Translations under genes and position numbers: made by a program
Shown here: piece by piece, positions 16,730 to 24,661 of the stretch
How the letters are laid out: every line of letters begins with the position of its first letter
How positions within the stretch are numbered: the first letter of the stretch is position 1
Notes under the pieces: generated by a model
Database searches by the model: none
What the model was told of the DNA's origin: nothing
Seen by the model: the letters and a program-made list of their open reading frames with translations, nothing else
Source: Microcaldota archaeon
GTDB lineage: Archaea > Micrarchaeota > Micrarchaeia > Micrarchaeales > Micrarchaeaceae
Direction of reading: 5' to 3'
NCBI GenBank assembly: GCA_021799635.1
Contig: JAJZAB010000001.1
Coordinates: 1 to 64,000 of the forward strand
DNA: 64,000 nucleotides

Positions 16730-16924
16730 ATCACAAGCGTTAGGCTCAGATGCCCAAAGTGCAAAACACATTTCAACTATTCCTTCGTCATCGGCGTGCC
16801 TGTCAACACTATAAAAACTTGGAACTACAGGTATATGGAGTGCCCGAAGTGCGGGCACTGGTCCAACTTCAAGCTAGTGGGAAAGGGTGTGCACGCCACG
16901 CCGGGCCGCAGGGCTAGAACCTAG
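16730..16924 (+). CDS. Small zinc-ribbon protein, apparent AUC start
   Basis: The frame encodes ITSVRLRCPKCKTHFNYSF, then ITKTWNYR-like residues, then YMECPKCGHWSNFKLVGKG: two CPKC knuckles forming a complete zinc ribbon, 64 codons. The frame opens directly after the TGA (16727-16729) of the preceding gene, and no ATG, GTG or TTG occurs before the first CPKC. ATC 16730 lies five nucleotides after GTG (16722-16724), the standard spacing here, so AUC initiation is the best reading; readthrough of TGA is the alternative. The end overlaps the convergent HMG-CoA synthase gene by 11 bp. The role is probably ribosome or nucleic-acid related. Confidence 0.75.
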   Translation: MTSVRLRCPKCKTHFNYSFVIGVPVNTIKTWNYRYMECPKCGHWSNFKLVGKGVHATPGRRART

Positions 16925-18635
16925 GGACAACATCCCGCTGCTTCCCATCTCCATCTACATATACTCCTTCCCAGGTGCCGTCGCTGTGCCTCCTCACTAG
17001 ATTAAAGCCACGCGGCAGCCTGCCGTCAAGAAAATTCATGTTCATCTCGACCAGGCTTCCATCTGTCATGGTTCTCATCGCGTCACCCCTAACCAGCCTG
17101 GTGTGCAGCTGGACATACTGGTCTGCGCTTATAGGTATATCTTGGTTCCTCTCCATGGATATGATCAGGTGCTCCCTTGACCTTTGCGTAGCCTTTATCT
17201 CTACCAAGAACGCTTTCGCTACAAGCCCACTGCCGTAGAAGGCCAGCACCGCATGCTTCGGCTCTTCTACATTGTGGTGCGAGTCGGTGACGTGCCTCAG
17301 GAGGCTTGCAAGCGCAACGGGGAGGGATGTGGTGTACGAGTTGCCTACTACTGAGGGCAACTCCAGCGCCTCGTTTATGTGCAGCCTATCTATGAAGGCA
17401 TCAAATTCTTGCTGCTTCATAAGCCTCTTCACCCACGCGAGCTCTGCTTTTATTTCCTTATCGTTCTCGAGATAACCTACCAGATCCTTCTCCCTGGAGC
17501 CGCTGAAGCTGGCAAGCTTCTCGGTTATCACGTCGGTGAGCTTCCTCCCTTCCAGCGGGTCTGCGCCAACCCCATCCCTCTTTTGGATATCATCCAAAAG
17601 CTTGGGGTTGAATCTCTTCAGGTAGTGCGCGAAGAGGTATCCAGCTGACTCCCGGGCCTGCTTTGGGTATGGAACGTGGCTTACAAATGCGTACATGTTG
17701 CTGAATGATACGCCATCAATACCAGGGTTTATCTTCTTTGTTATAGAACCAATCACGCTCTTAATTCGCTCAGGTATCACGTTGCTCCTGAGCAGCACGT
17801 TTACAGCCTCGGGCTTCGCCGAATACGCAGCCTCCAGTTTTTCAACCGCCTGCGCGACGGCGTATATGTACGCTATGTTCGACGCTTCGCCGTAAACCTT
17901 CGGCGTATTGTAGCCGAACTTGGTGAAGTCTGGGAAAGGCATGCTGAATCTTCCGTATCCTCTGCTGTATTTTATTTCAACAAGCTCCGGGTCCTTTGTT
18001 ATCCACATCAGCGTCGCCGCGGCGCCCTGCGTCTTTTCCGCGTTCTTCGCTCTCGTCGGGTCGTATACCGCAGTGTCTGCGGTTATTATTATCTCAGATT
18101 CGCTCCTGCCAAAATCATGTGCGACTTTGACCTCGGCGACCGCGTCCGACATCGCGAGCCCCCCGCCTGCGCATGCGAAGGTCCTTTGGCCTGGCTCGGT
18201 TTCCCTGAACACGTTTAGGTACTTCCTGTACCTGGCCTCGTCCTCGTTTAACAGCTTCGACAGCGCCATGCCAAGGGCTGGAGTCACCTCCGGCCTGCTG
18301 AAGTCGTCATTGCTCTCAGTACCAAAGTGTATGTGTTTTGGCGGCTCGGCGAAGAACTTTGCCTCAATATCAGGCCACGCCGATACCCTCTTTATAAATT
18401 CATATATGGCATCCGCAACCATAGTCATGTTGCTCTGCGAAAGCGTTGGCAGCCTCTGCTTCTTGACTCCGAAGTGCTCTATCTTGCTAACTTCCTCTCC
18501 TGTAACCTTGGACAACTCGGAGGAACTCATGTAAGTTGTGGGGGATATCACAACCATCATGTTTATTCCTATCTTCACGCTCTCGCTGTCATTCAGCTTA
18601 TCCCTTCCTGCGCTTTTTGTCGTCATATTTGTCAC
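16914..18635 (-). CDS. Hydroxymethylglutaryl-CoA synthase family protein, long form
   Basis: The thiolase-fold enzyme condenses acetyl-CoA and acetoacetyl-CoA into HMG-CoA, the entry to the mevalonate pathway for archaeal lipids. Visible catalytic parts: Glu in FGTESNDDFSRPEV, nucleophilic Cys in TFACAGGGLAMSDAV, His in FVSHVPYPKQA, and the C-terminal GNSYTTSLPVALASLL. At 573 residues it is far longer than the roughly 350-residue archaeal enzymes. A stretch around DPLEGRKLTDVITEKL and a C-terminal extension after AKAFLVEI have no counterpart in the short form. The length is closer to eukaryal/bacterial mvaS, so the origin may be non-archaeal. A role as another ketoacyl synthase cannot be excluded. 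Confidence 0.82.
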   Translation of the reverse strand: MTNMTTKSAGRDKLNDSESVKIGINMMVVISPTTYMSSSELSKVTGEEVSKIEHFGVKKQRLPTLSQSNMTMVADAIYEFIKRVSAWPDIEAKFFAEPPKHIHFGTESNDDFSRPEVTPALGMALSKLLNEDEARYRKYLNVFRETEPGQRTFACAGGGLAMSDAVAEVKVAHDFGRSESEIIITADTAVYDPTRAKNAEKTQGAAATLMWITKDPELVEIKYSRGYGRFSMPFPDFTKFGYNTPKVYGEASNIAYIYAVAQAVEKLEAAYSAKPEAVNVLLRSNVIPERIKSVIGSITKKINPGIDGVSFSNMYAFVSHVPYPKQARESAGYLFAHYLKRFNPKLLDDIQKRDGVGADPLEGRKLTDVITEKLASFSGSREKDLVGYLENDKEIKAELAWVKRLMKQQEFDAFIDRLHINEALELPSVVGNSYTTSLPVALASLLRHVTDSHHNVEEPKHAVLAFYGSGLVAKAFLVEIKATQRSREHLIISMERNQDIPISADQYVQLHTRLVRGDAMRTMTDGSLVEMNMNFLDGRLPRGFNLVRRHSDGTWEGVYVDGDGKQRDVVPRF

Positions 18636-18721
18636 ACGATGCAGGACATCCCATGCAAGTTTCTTAAATGACGCATGTGTGTTGGACGATTGACGACTTA
18701 AGTACTATTGTAAATATGAAA

Positions 18722-18794
18722 TGCGATAGCCGGGATTTGAACCCGGGTTACTGCCTTGGCAAGGCAATGTCCTACCAGGCTAGACTACTATCGC
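18722..18794 (-). tRNA. tRNA-Gly(GCC)
   Basis: On the minus strand the acceptor GCGATAG/CTATCGC, D-arm GTC/GAC type, anticodon stem TTGCC/GGCAG region with loop TTGCCAA (anticodon GCC), and T-arm CCGGG TTCAAAT CCCGG form a complete cloverleaf with discriminator A. There is no intron and CCA is not encoded. Confidence 0.93.
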
Positions 18795-18900
18795 ATGCGC
18801 TGGAGTATTATTGAGGAATGTAAAATAATATTAAATATAACTTTTTAGTACAGAAGTTTATAATACGTTTGCGGTTCAGTTATAATTACAGGGTATTTTT

Positions 18901-20238
18901 ATGGGTAAGCTTGACGAACTGCTGCTGGAGAGTCCATCAAAAATCAGCAAGAGGATAACGCGGATCTCTGAACTCAAAGATTATGATGGCAAGGATGTGT
19001 TTATAAGGGGGTGGGTGTATAGGCAGAGGGCAGGTTCGTCACTGAGTTTCGTGATTGTAAGGGATGGCACCGGGGTTGTACAGTGCGCCGTAAAAAAGCA
19101 GGAGGTTGCTGAAGAAACCTGGAAGATGGCCAATGATGTTTTCCTAGAGTCTGTGGTCTACGCCTACGGCACCGTAGCCAAGGACGAAAGGGCGCCGGAC
19201 GGCTATGAACTGAGAGCTAAGGAACTGATGGTAGTATTCAAGGGCGAAGCCTTCCCGATATCAAAAGACCAAAGCACCGAGTTCCTGCTCGACGTGAGGC
19301 ACCTCTGGGTAAGATCGCAGCCAATATTGAACGTTTTGAGGTTCAAGGCCTACATCATGAAGGCTGCAAGGGAGTTTTTGGATGACAGGGGATTTTTGGA
19401 GGTCCAGCCCCCGATGCTGACTTCCTCTGCGGCAGAGGGTGGCGCAACAGTTTTTGAAGTAAAGTATTTTGACAAAGTGGCTTACCTTTCCCAGACCGCG
19501 CAGCTGTACAGCGAGGCGTTGATACACGGATATCCGCTCGTGTACGCCTTTGCACCATCTTTCAGGGCGGAGCCTAGCAGGACTCCAAGGCACCTAACAG
19601 AATTCTGGCAGCTTGAGCCTGAGATGGCATTCTACGATCAGGATATGAACATGAGTCTTCAGGGTGAATTGGTTGAGTATATATGCCATTACGCTGCAAA
19701 GAAGCATCCGGACCTGCTCAAAAAATATGGCAGGGACCCGAAGGACCTGCTCGATATAAGCGCGCCTTTCAAGTCGATTACCTACGAAAAGGCCATAGCA
19801 GAGCTCAACAGAAAGGGACTTCACCTAAAGTGGGGTGACGGCATAGGCTTGGATGAAGAGAAAGTGCTGGTAAGGGAGATGACACAGCCGATATTCCTGG
19901 TGAACCAGCCGAAGGAGATGCGGGCTTTCTATATGAAAATAAATCCCGATGACCCAAGGACCGTGCTCGACGGCGATCTTCTCGCGCCTGAGGGCATCGG
20001 CGAGATAATAGGAGGCAGCGAAAGGGTGTCCGACTACAAGGAGCTGGTAGCAAGGCTGCATGAGTCTGGGCTGAAGGAGAAGGACTATAGCTGGTATATA
20101 GAACTGAGAAAATACGGCAGTGTGCAGCATTCCGGTTTCGGCATGGGGTCGGAAAGGCTGGTCAGGTGGCTGCTAAAACTGGATACGATAAGAGACGCAA
20201 TACCATTCCCAAGGACGATGAACAGGCTGGAACCGTAG
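18901..20238 (+). CDS. asnS: Asparaginyl-tRNA synthetase
   Basis: This class IIb synthetase has an N-terminal OB fold (about residues 28-130, VFIRGWVYRQRAGSSLSFVIVRDG) that binds the anticodon. The catalytic core has motif 2 PSFRAEPSRTPRHLTEFWQLEPEM and motif 3 GFGMGSERLVRWLL. MRAFYMKINP and LLAPEGIGEIIGGSER place it in the AsnRS/archaeal AspRS group. The separate aspS at 32630 makes AsnRS the best call here. Its presence implies direct charging of tRNA-Asn. A TATA-like box (agtttataat, about 18855-18864) lies upstream. Confidence 0.93.
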   Translation: MGKLDELLLESPSKISKRITRISELKDYDGKDVFIRGWVYRQRAGSSLSFVIVRDGTGVVQCAVKKQEVAEETWKMANDVFLESVVYAYGTVAKDERAPDGYELRAKELMVVFKGEAFPISKDQSTEFLLDVRHLWVRSQPILNVLRFKAYIMKAAREFLDDRGFLEVQPPMLTSSAAEGGATVFEVKYFDKVAYLSQTAQLYSEALIHGYPLVYAFAPSFRAEPSRTPRHLTEFWQLEPEMAFYDQDMNMSLQGELVEYICHYAAKKHPDLLKKYGRDPKDLLDISAPFKSITYEKAIAELNRKGLHLKWGDGIGLDEEKVLVREMTQPIFLVNQPKEMRAFYMKINPDDPRTVLDGDLLAPEGIGEIIGGSERVSDYKELVARLHESGLKEKDYSWYIELRKYGSVQHSGFGMGSERLVRWLLKLDTIRDAIPFPRTMNRLEP

Positions 20239-20252
20239 CCTAAACTACGCGC

Positions 20253-20594
20253 TTACAGTATCAATGGACCAGGCTTCATCCTTTCCCACAACACCTCCTG
20301 GCTATCGTTCTGGGCCGCCTTTATGTTCTTTGTCTCTCCACACTTCAGGCATTTGTGACTTATAAGATAATACGTCCTGTTGTAGGTAACAGAAACAGGC
20401 TTCATCAGCCCACCGCAATCCGATCTTCTGTCGCCAGGCTTCACATCAACGTGCCTGCTCCAGAGGCATTTTGGGCAGTGGTTTGTATATCCATTACCGC
20501 TGACCACGGTGTGGCATATGTCGCATTCAAAGTTCTCTCTAACCCTGCTGAAGTTCTTATCCTCAAGCACAAAGGCTTGGCTCTCTAGATTCAT
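20253..20594 (-). CDS. RNHCP domain zinc protein
   Basis: The protein of about 113 residues has FECDICHTVVSGNGYTNHCP, then CLWSRHVD, PGDRRSDCGGLM, and later HKCLKCGETKN. The NHCPxCLWSxHVDxxPGDR block is the signature of the RNHCP family, a zinc-binding module of unknown function. ATG 20594 follows GGTG by five nucleotides; a longer frame reaching 20654 is less likely. The gene is convergent with asnS, separated by 14 bp. Confidence 0.88.
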   Translation of the reverse strand: MNLESQAFVLEDKNFSRVRENFECDICHTVVSGNGYTNHCPKCLWSRHVDVKPGDRRSDCGGLMKPVSVTYNRTYYLISHKCLKCGETKNIKAAQNDSQEVLWERMKPGPLIL

Positions 20595-20746
20595 TTGGTC
20601 ACCAACGCTTATTATTACTAATTTATGTGCAAAAAATATTAAAAGGGGTTGCATTTTATTTGGTAAATCAAGTATTTGAATTCTGAGAGGAATAGAAAAG
20701 AAATCCAGCCTAACGTGGTATGTTTTATCTGGAAGATGGCTTTAAA

Positions 20747-20848
20747 TGCCGCAAGCAGGATTTGAACCTGCGACATTCCGGTTTTTGATAAAACTCAATG
20801 AATGAGTTTCAGCTTCAGCCGGACGCTCTCCCACTGAGCTATTGCGGC
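20747..20848 (-). tRNA. tRNA-Phe(GAA) with a 30-nt intron
   Basis: On the minus strand the acceptor GCCGCAA/TTGCGGC, D-arm GCTC/GAGC, anticodon stem TCCGG/CCGGA and T-arm GCAGG TTCAAAT CCTGC are complete, with discriminator A. The loop begins CTGAAG, giving anticodon GAA. Thirty extra nucleotides follow position 37 and contain a perfect AAACTCA/TGAGTTT hairpin, consistent with a bulge-helix-bulge intron at the canonical 37/38 site. Confidence 0.93.
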
Positions 20849-21126
20849 GCACGCAGTTGCAGACAATTATTAGATAGAAAATATTAATAAGTATTGAGCC
20901 TTGCGCTGCGGAATGCGGAGCGGCAAAATCACTCCTGGTAATTTCAGCATTCACGATTAAAACTGCAGATAAAGAGTGGAAACAACTGCACATAGCAATC
21001 AGCAGAAAAACGCACATGATATTTAATGTATAGGCTACGTGTGGTAGTGCCGTCTCGCATAAAAACAAATTGCGTCAAAATGAAAAGCTAATTAAATGAG
21101 ATATTTAAATAATATATCTGGTGTTC
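20849..21126. other. Intergenic region between tRNA-Phe and Hef-like helicase
   Basis: No gene is supported. An A/T-rich box at about 20868-20892 suits the minus-strand tRNA-Phe, and tatttaaataatatat at about 21103-21118 suits the helicase gene. The middle has mixed composition and no clear ORF with a ribosome-binding site. Confidence 0.35.
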
Positions 21127-22686
21127 ATGGCGTCTTGGGATGACATCGGAGAGTGCCGCAACCTCCTAAACTTGGATGGGATGGAGCCGCGGGGGTATCA
21201 GGTGAACATAGCCAAAAGCGTATGCGGCGGCTCCAATTCGCTTGTAGTGCTGCCCACCGGCCTTGGCAAGACTATGATAGCAATGATAGCAATTGCACAA
21301 TCGGTCTACAGCGGCAAGAAGGCTATAATGCTGTCGCCTACCAAGCCGCTTAGCGAACAGCACTACGCCACGGCGCTTGGACTTCTGAACATGGAAAAGG
21401 AACTGATAATGCTTCTGACAGGCAGCATGCCTGGCAGGGAAAGAAGGGAGAGGGAGAACGAAGCAAAGGTGATAATAGCCACGCCGCAGACTGTGGCCAA
21501 CGATATCAAGTCAGGCAGGCTTTCCCTAGACGGCTTCGGCGTAGTGGTATTCGATGAGTGCCACAGGGCTGTAGGCAAGTACGCCTATACATATATAGCA
21601 GATGAATGCAAGCTGCGAGGCATACAGCTGATAGGGCTCACCGCATCCCCGGGCAGCAGGAGGGATAGGGTAAAGGCGCTGGTGGCGGAGCTCGGTGTTG
21701 AGAACATAGAGATAAGGACGTCGGCCGACACCGATGTTGCCCCGTACGTGATGGACAAAACAATCACAACCATAATGACTGAGAAGAACAGCCAGATGGA
21801 TGCGGTTCTATCGAAGCTCAAGTCAGTAATAGATGAACATATGGAAAAGCTGTACCGGTACGGCCTGAGCCCTTTCAAGACCTTCGAAAACATGCCGAAG
21901 GGCAGGTTCCTACAGGTCGGGGACAATATAAGCAGGCTGCAGGCTCAGAACTACAAGCACATGGCTACTTTTAATTATGTATATGTGCTTAACCTAACCC
22001 ACGCCTACGATCTGCTCAGCACAGAGGGATTCGACCCTTTCATAAAATATTTTGAATCCCTCGAGGCCAGGGAGAAAAAGAGCAGGGTGCTAAACAGCAT
22101 ACTGGGCAATCCAAGCGTGAGGAGCGCCCTCATCGAAGCGAGGGGATACGCCGGGGAAGGCGTGGAGCATCCGAAAGTCTTCAAGATAATAGAGCTGCTC
22201 GGCGGCAGGCTGAAGGACAAGACGATAATAATATTCGCGCAGTACCGCTCCACAATAAAAATGATAGTGAAGATCCTCAACCAGTACGGCATACCGGCAG
22301 AGTCGTTCGTTGGCAAGAAGGAAGGAGTAACCCAAGCAGGGCAGAAGGTGGTTATAGAGAGGTTCAGGGCCGGGGAATTCAGGGTATTGGTGTCGACATC
22401 AATAGGCGAGGAAGGGCTGGACATACCGAGCGTTGACGCAGTGGTTTTTTACGAGCCCATACCAAGCGAGATAAGGAACATACAGAGAAAGGGGCGCGCG
22501 GGCAGGATAAAGCTTGGCGAGATAGTTATGCTGGTCACAAAAGGCACGAAGGATGAGGTATACCTCATGATATCAAGGATAAAGGAGAAGCGCATGCACG
22601 AGCTTGTTGCTGGCGTCAAGAAGGAGGTCGAAAGGCGCGCCATACACGAAGGCGCAGATGTCGATAACAGACAGAGATACTTGTGA
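21127..22686 (+). CDS. Hef/FANCM-type helicase without nuclease domain
   Basis: This superfamily 2 DNA helicase has Q-like region PRGYQVNIAKSV, Walker A LPTGLGKTMIA, Ia SPTKPLSEQH, Walker B VVFDECHRA, III GLTASPG, the helical insertion typical of Hef/MDA5 (about residues 220-340), and motifs V-VI VSTSIGEEGLDIPSVD and IQRKGRAGR. Full-length Hef of euryarchaea adds an XPF-type nuclease and HhH domain; here the protein stops at 519 residues after the helicase part, as in Thermoplasma-type short Hef. The expected role is fork and Holliday-junction remodelling. Hjc resolvase lies 1.4 kb downstream on the same strand. Confidence 0.92.
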   Translation: MASWDDIGECRNLLNLDGMEPRGYQVNIAKSVCGGSNSLVVLPTGLGKTMIAMIAIAQSVYSGKKAIMLSPTKPLSEQHYATALGLLNMEKELIMLLTGSMPGRERRERENEAKVIIATPQTVANDIKSGRLSLDGFGVVVFDECHRAVGKYAYTYIADECKLRGIQLIGLTASPGSRRDRVKALVAELGVENIEIRTSADTDVAPYVMDKTITTIMTEKNSQMDAVLSKLKSVIDEHMEKLYRYGLSPFKTFENMPKGRFLQVGDNISRLQAQNYKHMATFNYVYVLNLTHAYDLLSTEGFDPFIKYFESLEAREKKSRVLNSILGNPSVRSALIEARGYAGEGVEHPKVFKIIELLGGRLKDKTIIIFAQYRSTIKMIVKILNQYGIPAESFVGKKEGVTQAGQKVVIERFRAGEFRVLVSTSIGEEGLDIPSVDAVVFYEPIPSEIRNIQRKGRAGRIKLGEIVMLVTKGTKDEVYLMISRIKEKRMHELVAGVKKEVERRAIHEGADVDNRQRYL

Positions 22687-22690
22687 TAAT

Positions 22691-24007
22691 ATGATAAACG
22701 CCAACCTCATATTCATCTTTTTTGCCGGGATAGCCTTCCTGGGTTTCATACTGAACGCGCTTTTCGATAGGATAAAGGTAGCCTCCATACTCCCGCTTAT
22801 GCTCATAGGGCTTACTGTGGGGCCGCTGCTGAACCTCGTTGCCGTGGGCCAGTCCAGCATAATACCAGTCCTTACCCCTTTCATAACTGCGATTGCGATA
22901 TCATTCATACTTTTTGACGTAGGGCTGAACATGGACTTTGGAAACCTGGCCAAGGTGATAGGCAGGACAAGCTTTTTTACGTTCTCTCTGGTCTCTGCTA
23001 CAGCCCTGCTGCTTACGCCTGCTGTGCTTTTCATATTCAGATGGGGGCTGCTTGAGTCCCTGATATTCTCCCTTGCCATAGCTGGGCCCAGCAGCGTGAT
23101 AGTGCCAACTCTCATGAGGGTCACCAAGATATCGAAAGACCTCAAAACCGCAATGCTCTACGAAAGCATCTCCTCTGATATTGTAACCTTCATGCTCCCG
23201 CTAGTTCTCATAGGTTTCATAGGAATATCCGGCGCCTCGCCGTTTGCCGTGGCGTCTACAATATTCTATGATATATTTGGATCCGTTATTTTGGGGTGCC
23301 TCTCAGCCGTATTCTGGCTTTACATACTAAACAGGTTTCCGACATACAGCAGGAACTATAGCTGGATGCTTACAATAAGCATGGTTGTGGCAACCTACGG
23401 CCTGGCGCAGGAGTTGGCTCTAAACGGCGCCATAACATCATTCATTTTCGGCCTGATACTCGCAAATATAGGTATGCTGAAGTCTGGCATAGCTAGAAAC
23501 GGCGCAAAAAATGGCTTCAGCAAGTACATAGCATCGTGGGGCGGAATAAAGCACATAAAGGGCTACCAGTCAGAGATAGTTTTCTTTGTGAGCACCTTTT
23601 TCTTCGTCTATATTGGCCTGCTCTTCAACATATCGCAGATAAACTACGGCACTGTAATATCAGCCATACTGATATCGGTGCTGATACTTATGACTAGGTA
23701 CCTGTTCATACCGATGATAAAGGGATTTATGTCAAAGGATGACGCGGCGTTAAAAGCGGACAGCTCGGTCGCCACATTCAACGTAGCCAGGGGCATAACC
23801 CCTGCCATAATAGCCACAGTGCCTCTCTCGCTTGGCATAATCATACCGTATTTCCTAGACCAGATATTCCTTATAATACTCATAACAAATATCATATCCA
23901 CGGCAGGCATCCTTTTATTGTACAGACCCGTCACAGACAAGGCTGGCAGGGACGCATCTGGACCAGGTGGCGCCACACCTTCAGGCCCAAAGCGCAGCGG
24001 TGCATGA
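22691..24007 (+). CDS. Cation/proton antiporter (CPA2, KefB/NapA-like)
   Basis: This is a roughly 438-residue membrane protein with about 12 helices. Family markers are SFILFDVGLNMDFGNL in helix 4, AIAGPSSVIVPTLMRVT (unwound helix), the ES-D motif region MLYESISSDIVTFMLPLVL, and LNGAITSFIFGLILAN. It exchanges Na+ or K+ for protons across the membrane, a useful pH-homeostasis function. The start is ATG 22691, four bases after the helicase stop; a longer frame overlapping the helicase is rejected. The C-terminal tail is soluble and Gly/Pro-rich. Confidence 0.88.
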   Translation: MINANLIFIFFAGIAFLGFILNALFDRIKVASILPLMLIGLTVGPLLNLVAVGQSSIIPVLTPFITAIAISFILFDVGLNMDFGNLAKVIGRTSFFTFSLVSATALLLTPAVLFIFRWGLLESLIFSLAIAGPSSVIVPTLMRVTKISKDLKTAMLYESISSDIVTFMLPLVLIGFIGISGASPFAVASTIFYDIFGSVILGCLSAVFWLYILNRFPTYSRNYSWMLTISMVVATYGLAQELALNGAITSFIFGLILANIGMLKSGIARNGAKNGFSKYIASWGGIKHIKGYQSEIVFFVSTFFFVYIGLLFNISQINYGTVISAILISVLILMTRYLFIPMIKGFMSKDDAALKADSSVATFNVARGITPAIIATVPLSLGIIIPYFLDQIFLIILITNIISTAGILLLYRPVTDKAGRDASGPGGATPSGPKRSGA

Positions 24008-24011
24008 TAGG

Positions 24012-24021
24012 CTTTTAATAT
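24012..24021 (+). promoter_or_regulatory. TATA box of hjc (leaderless transcript)
   Basis: The element cttttaatat sits 20-29 bp before the hjc ATG, so transcription should begin at or next to the start codon. No ribosome-binding sequence precedes it, as expected for a leaderless mRNA. Confidence 0.45.
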
Positions 24022-24040
24022 TTTATTGCAATAATCATCC

Positions 24041-24430
24041 ATGGCGATCCAGAGGTATTCTAAGGGTGCAAGAGGAGAAAGGGAGCTCCTGAACGCACTC
24101 TACGACAAGGGCTTTTCCGTAGTGAGGGCGGCCGGAAGCGGGGTAAATTCCATAAGCCCAGACATAATAGCAGTCAAGTCCGGAAGGGGTATGGTGTTTG
24201 AATGCAAGGCGTGGGACAGGGGCAGCCTATCGATAGACCATGAAAAGTTCGAGTCCCTGAGAAGCTGGAGGGACAACGCCCTCATGGAGACCTACATGGC
24301 CTGGCGCATGAACGGCCAGGGATGGTATTTCATCAAACTGGAGGAAATGACCAGGAACGACAGAAGCTACACGGTTACAAAAAAGCGCGCTGTTGATATA
24401 GGTAGGAGGCTGGATTCGCTGGTCCAATAG
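24041..24430 (+). CDS. hjc: Archaeal Holliday junction resolvase Hjc
   Basis: The 129-residue PD-(D/E)XK nuclease carries the Hjc signature: KGARGERELLNALYDKGF with the catalytic Glu, AAGSG, SPDIIAVKSGRG (catalytic Asp) and VFECKAW (E-x-K). It cuts four-way junctions symmetrically as a dimer during recombination repair. Length is normal. It sits between an antiporter and dnaG, and downstream of a Hef-like helicase with which Hjc acts in other archaea. Confidence 0.95.
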   Translation: MAIQRYSKGARGERELLNALYDKGFSVVRAAGSGVNSISPDIIAVKSGRGMVFECKAWDRGSLSIDHEKFESLRSWRDNALMETYMAWRMNGQGWYFIKLEEMTRNDRSYTVTKKRAVDIGRRLDSLVQ

Positions 24431-24661
24431 GTGCAGGCAATCTATTTATATCTATTCAAACAGTATATATAAGGATAAAAGTCATCGCAGTCAAACAGGG
24501 GTAAAAAGCGTATGCAAATTAATACTTGCTTATTTAGTGATATGGGTAAAGTGCCAAGCACAGCCGATAAGCCAAGAATAATCTAGCGTCAGCACAACGT
24601 AAATTCCTGTTCCTGCAGACTTTTGCCTGCATTGCCGCGCGCAATGAAATGTAGTGATGTA

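Noticed and set aside
22604-22690. Upstream extension of the antiporter gene over the helicase end
   Set aside because: The overlap of 83 bp would read a basic, non-membrane sequence; ATG 22691 directly precedes the first hydrophobic helix.
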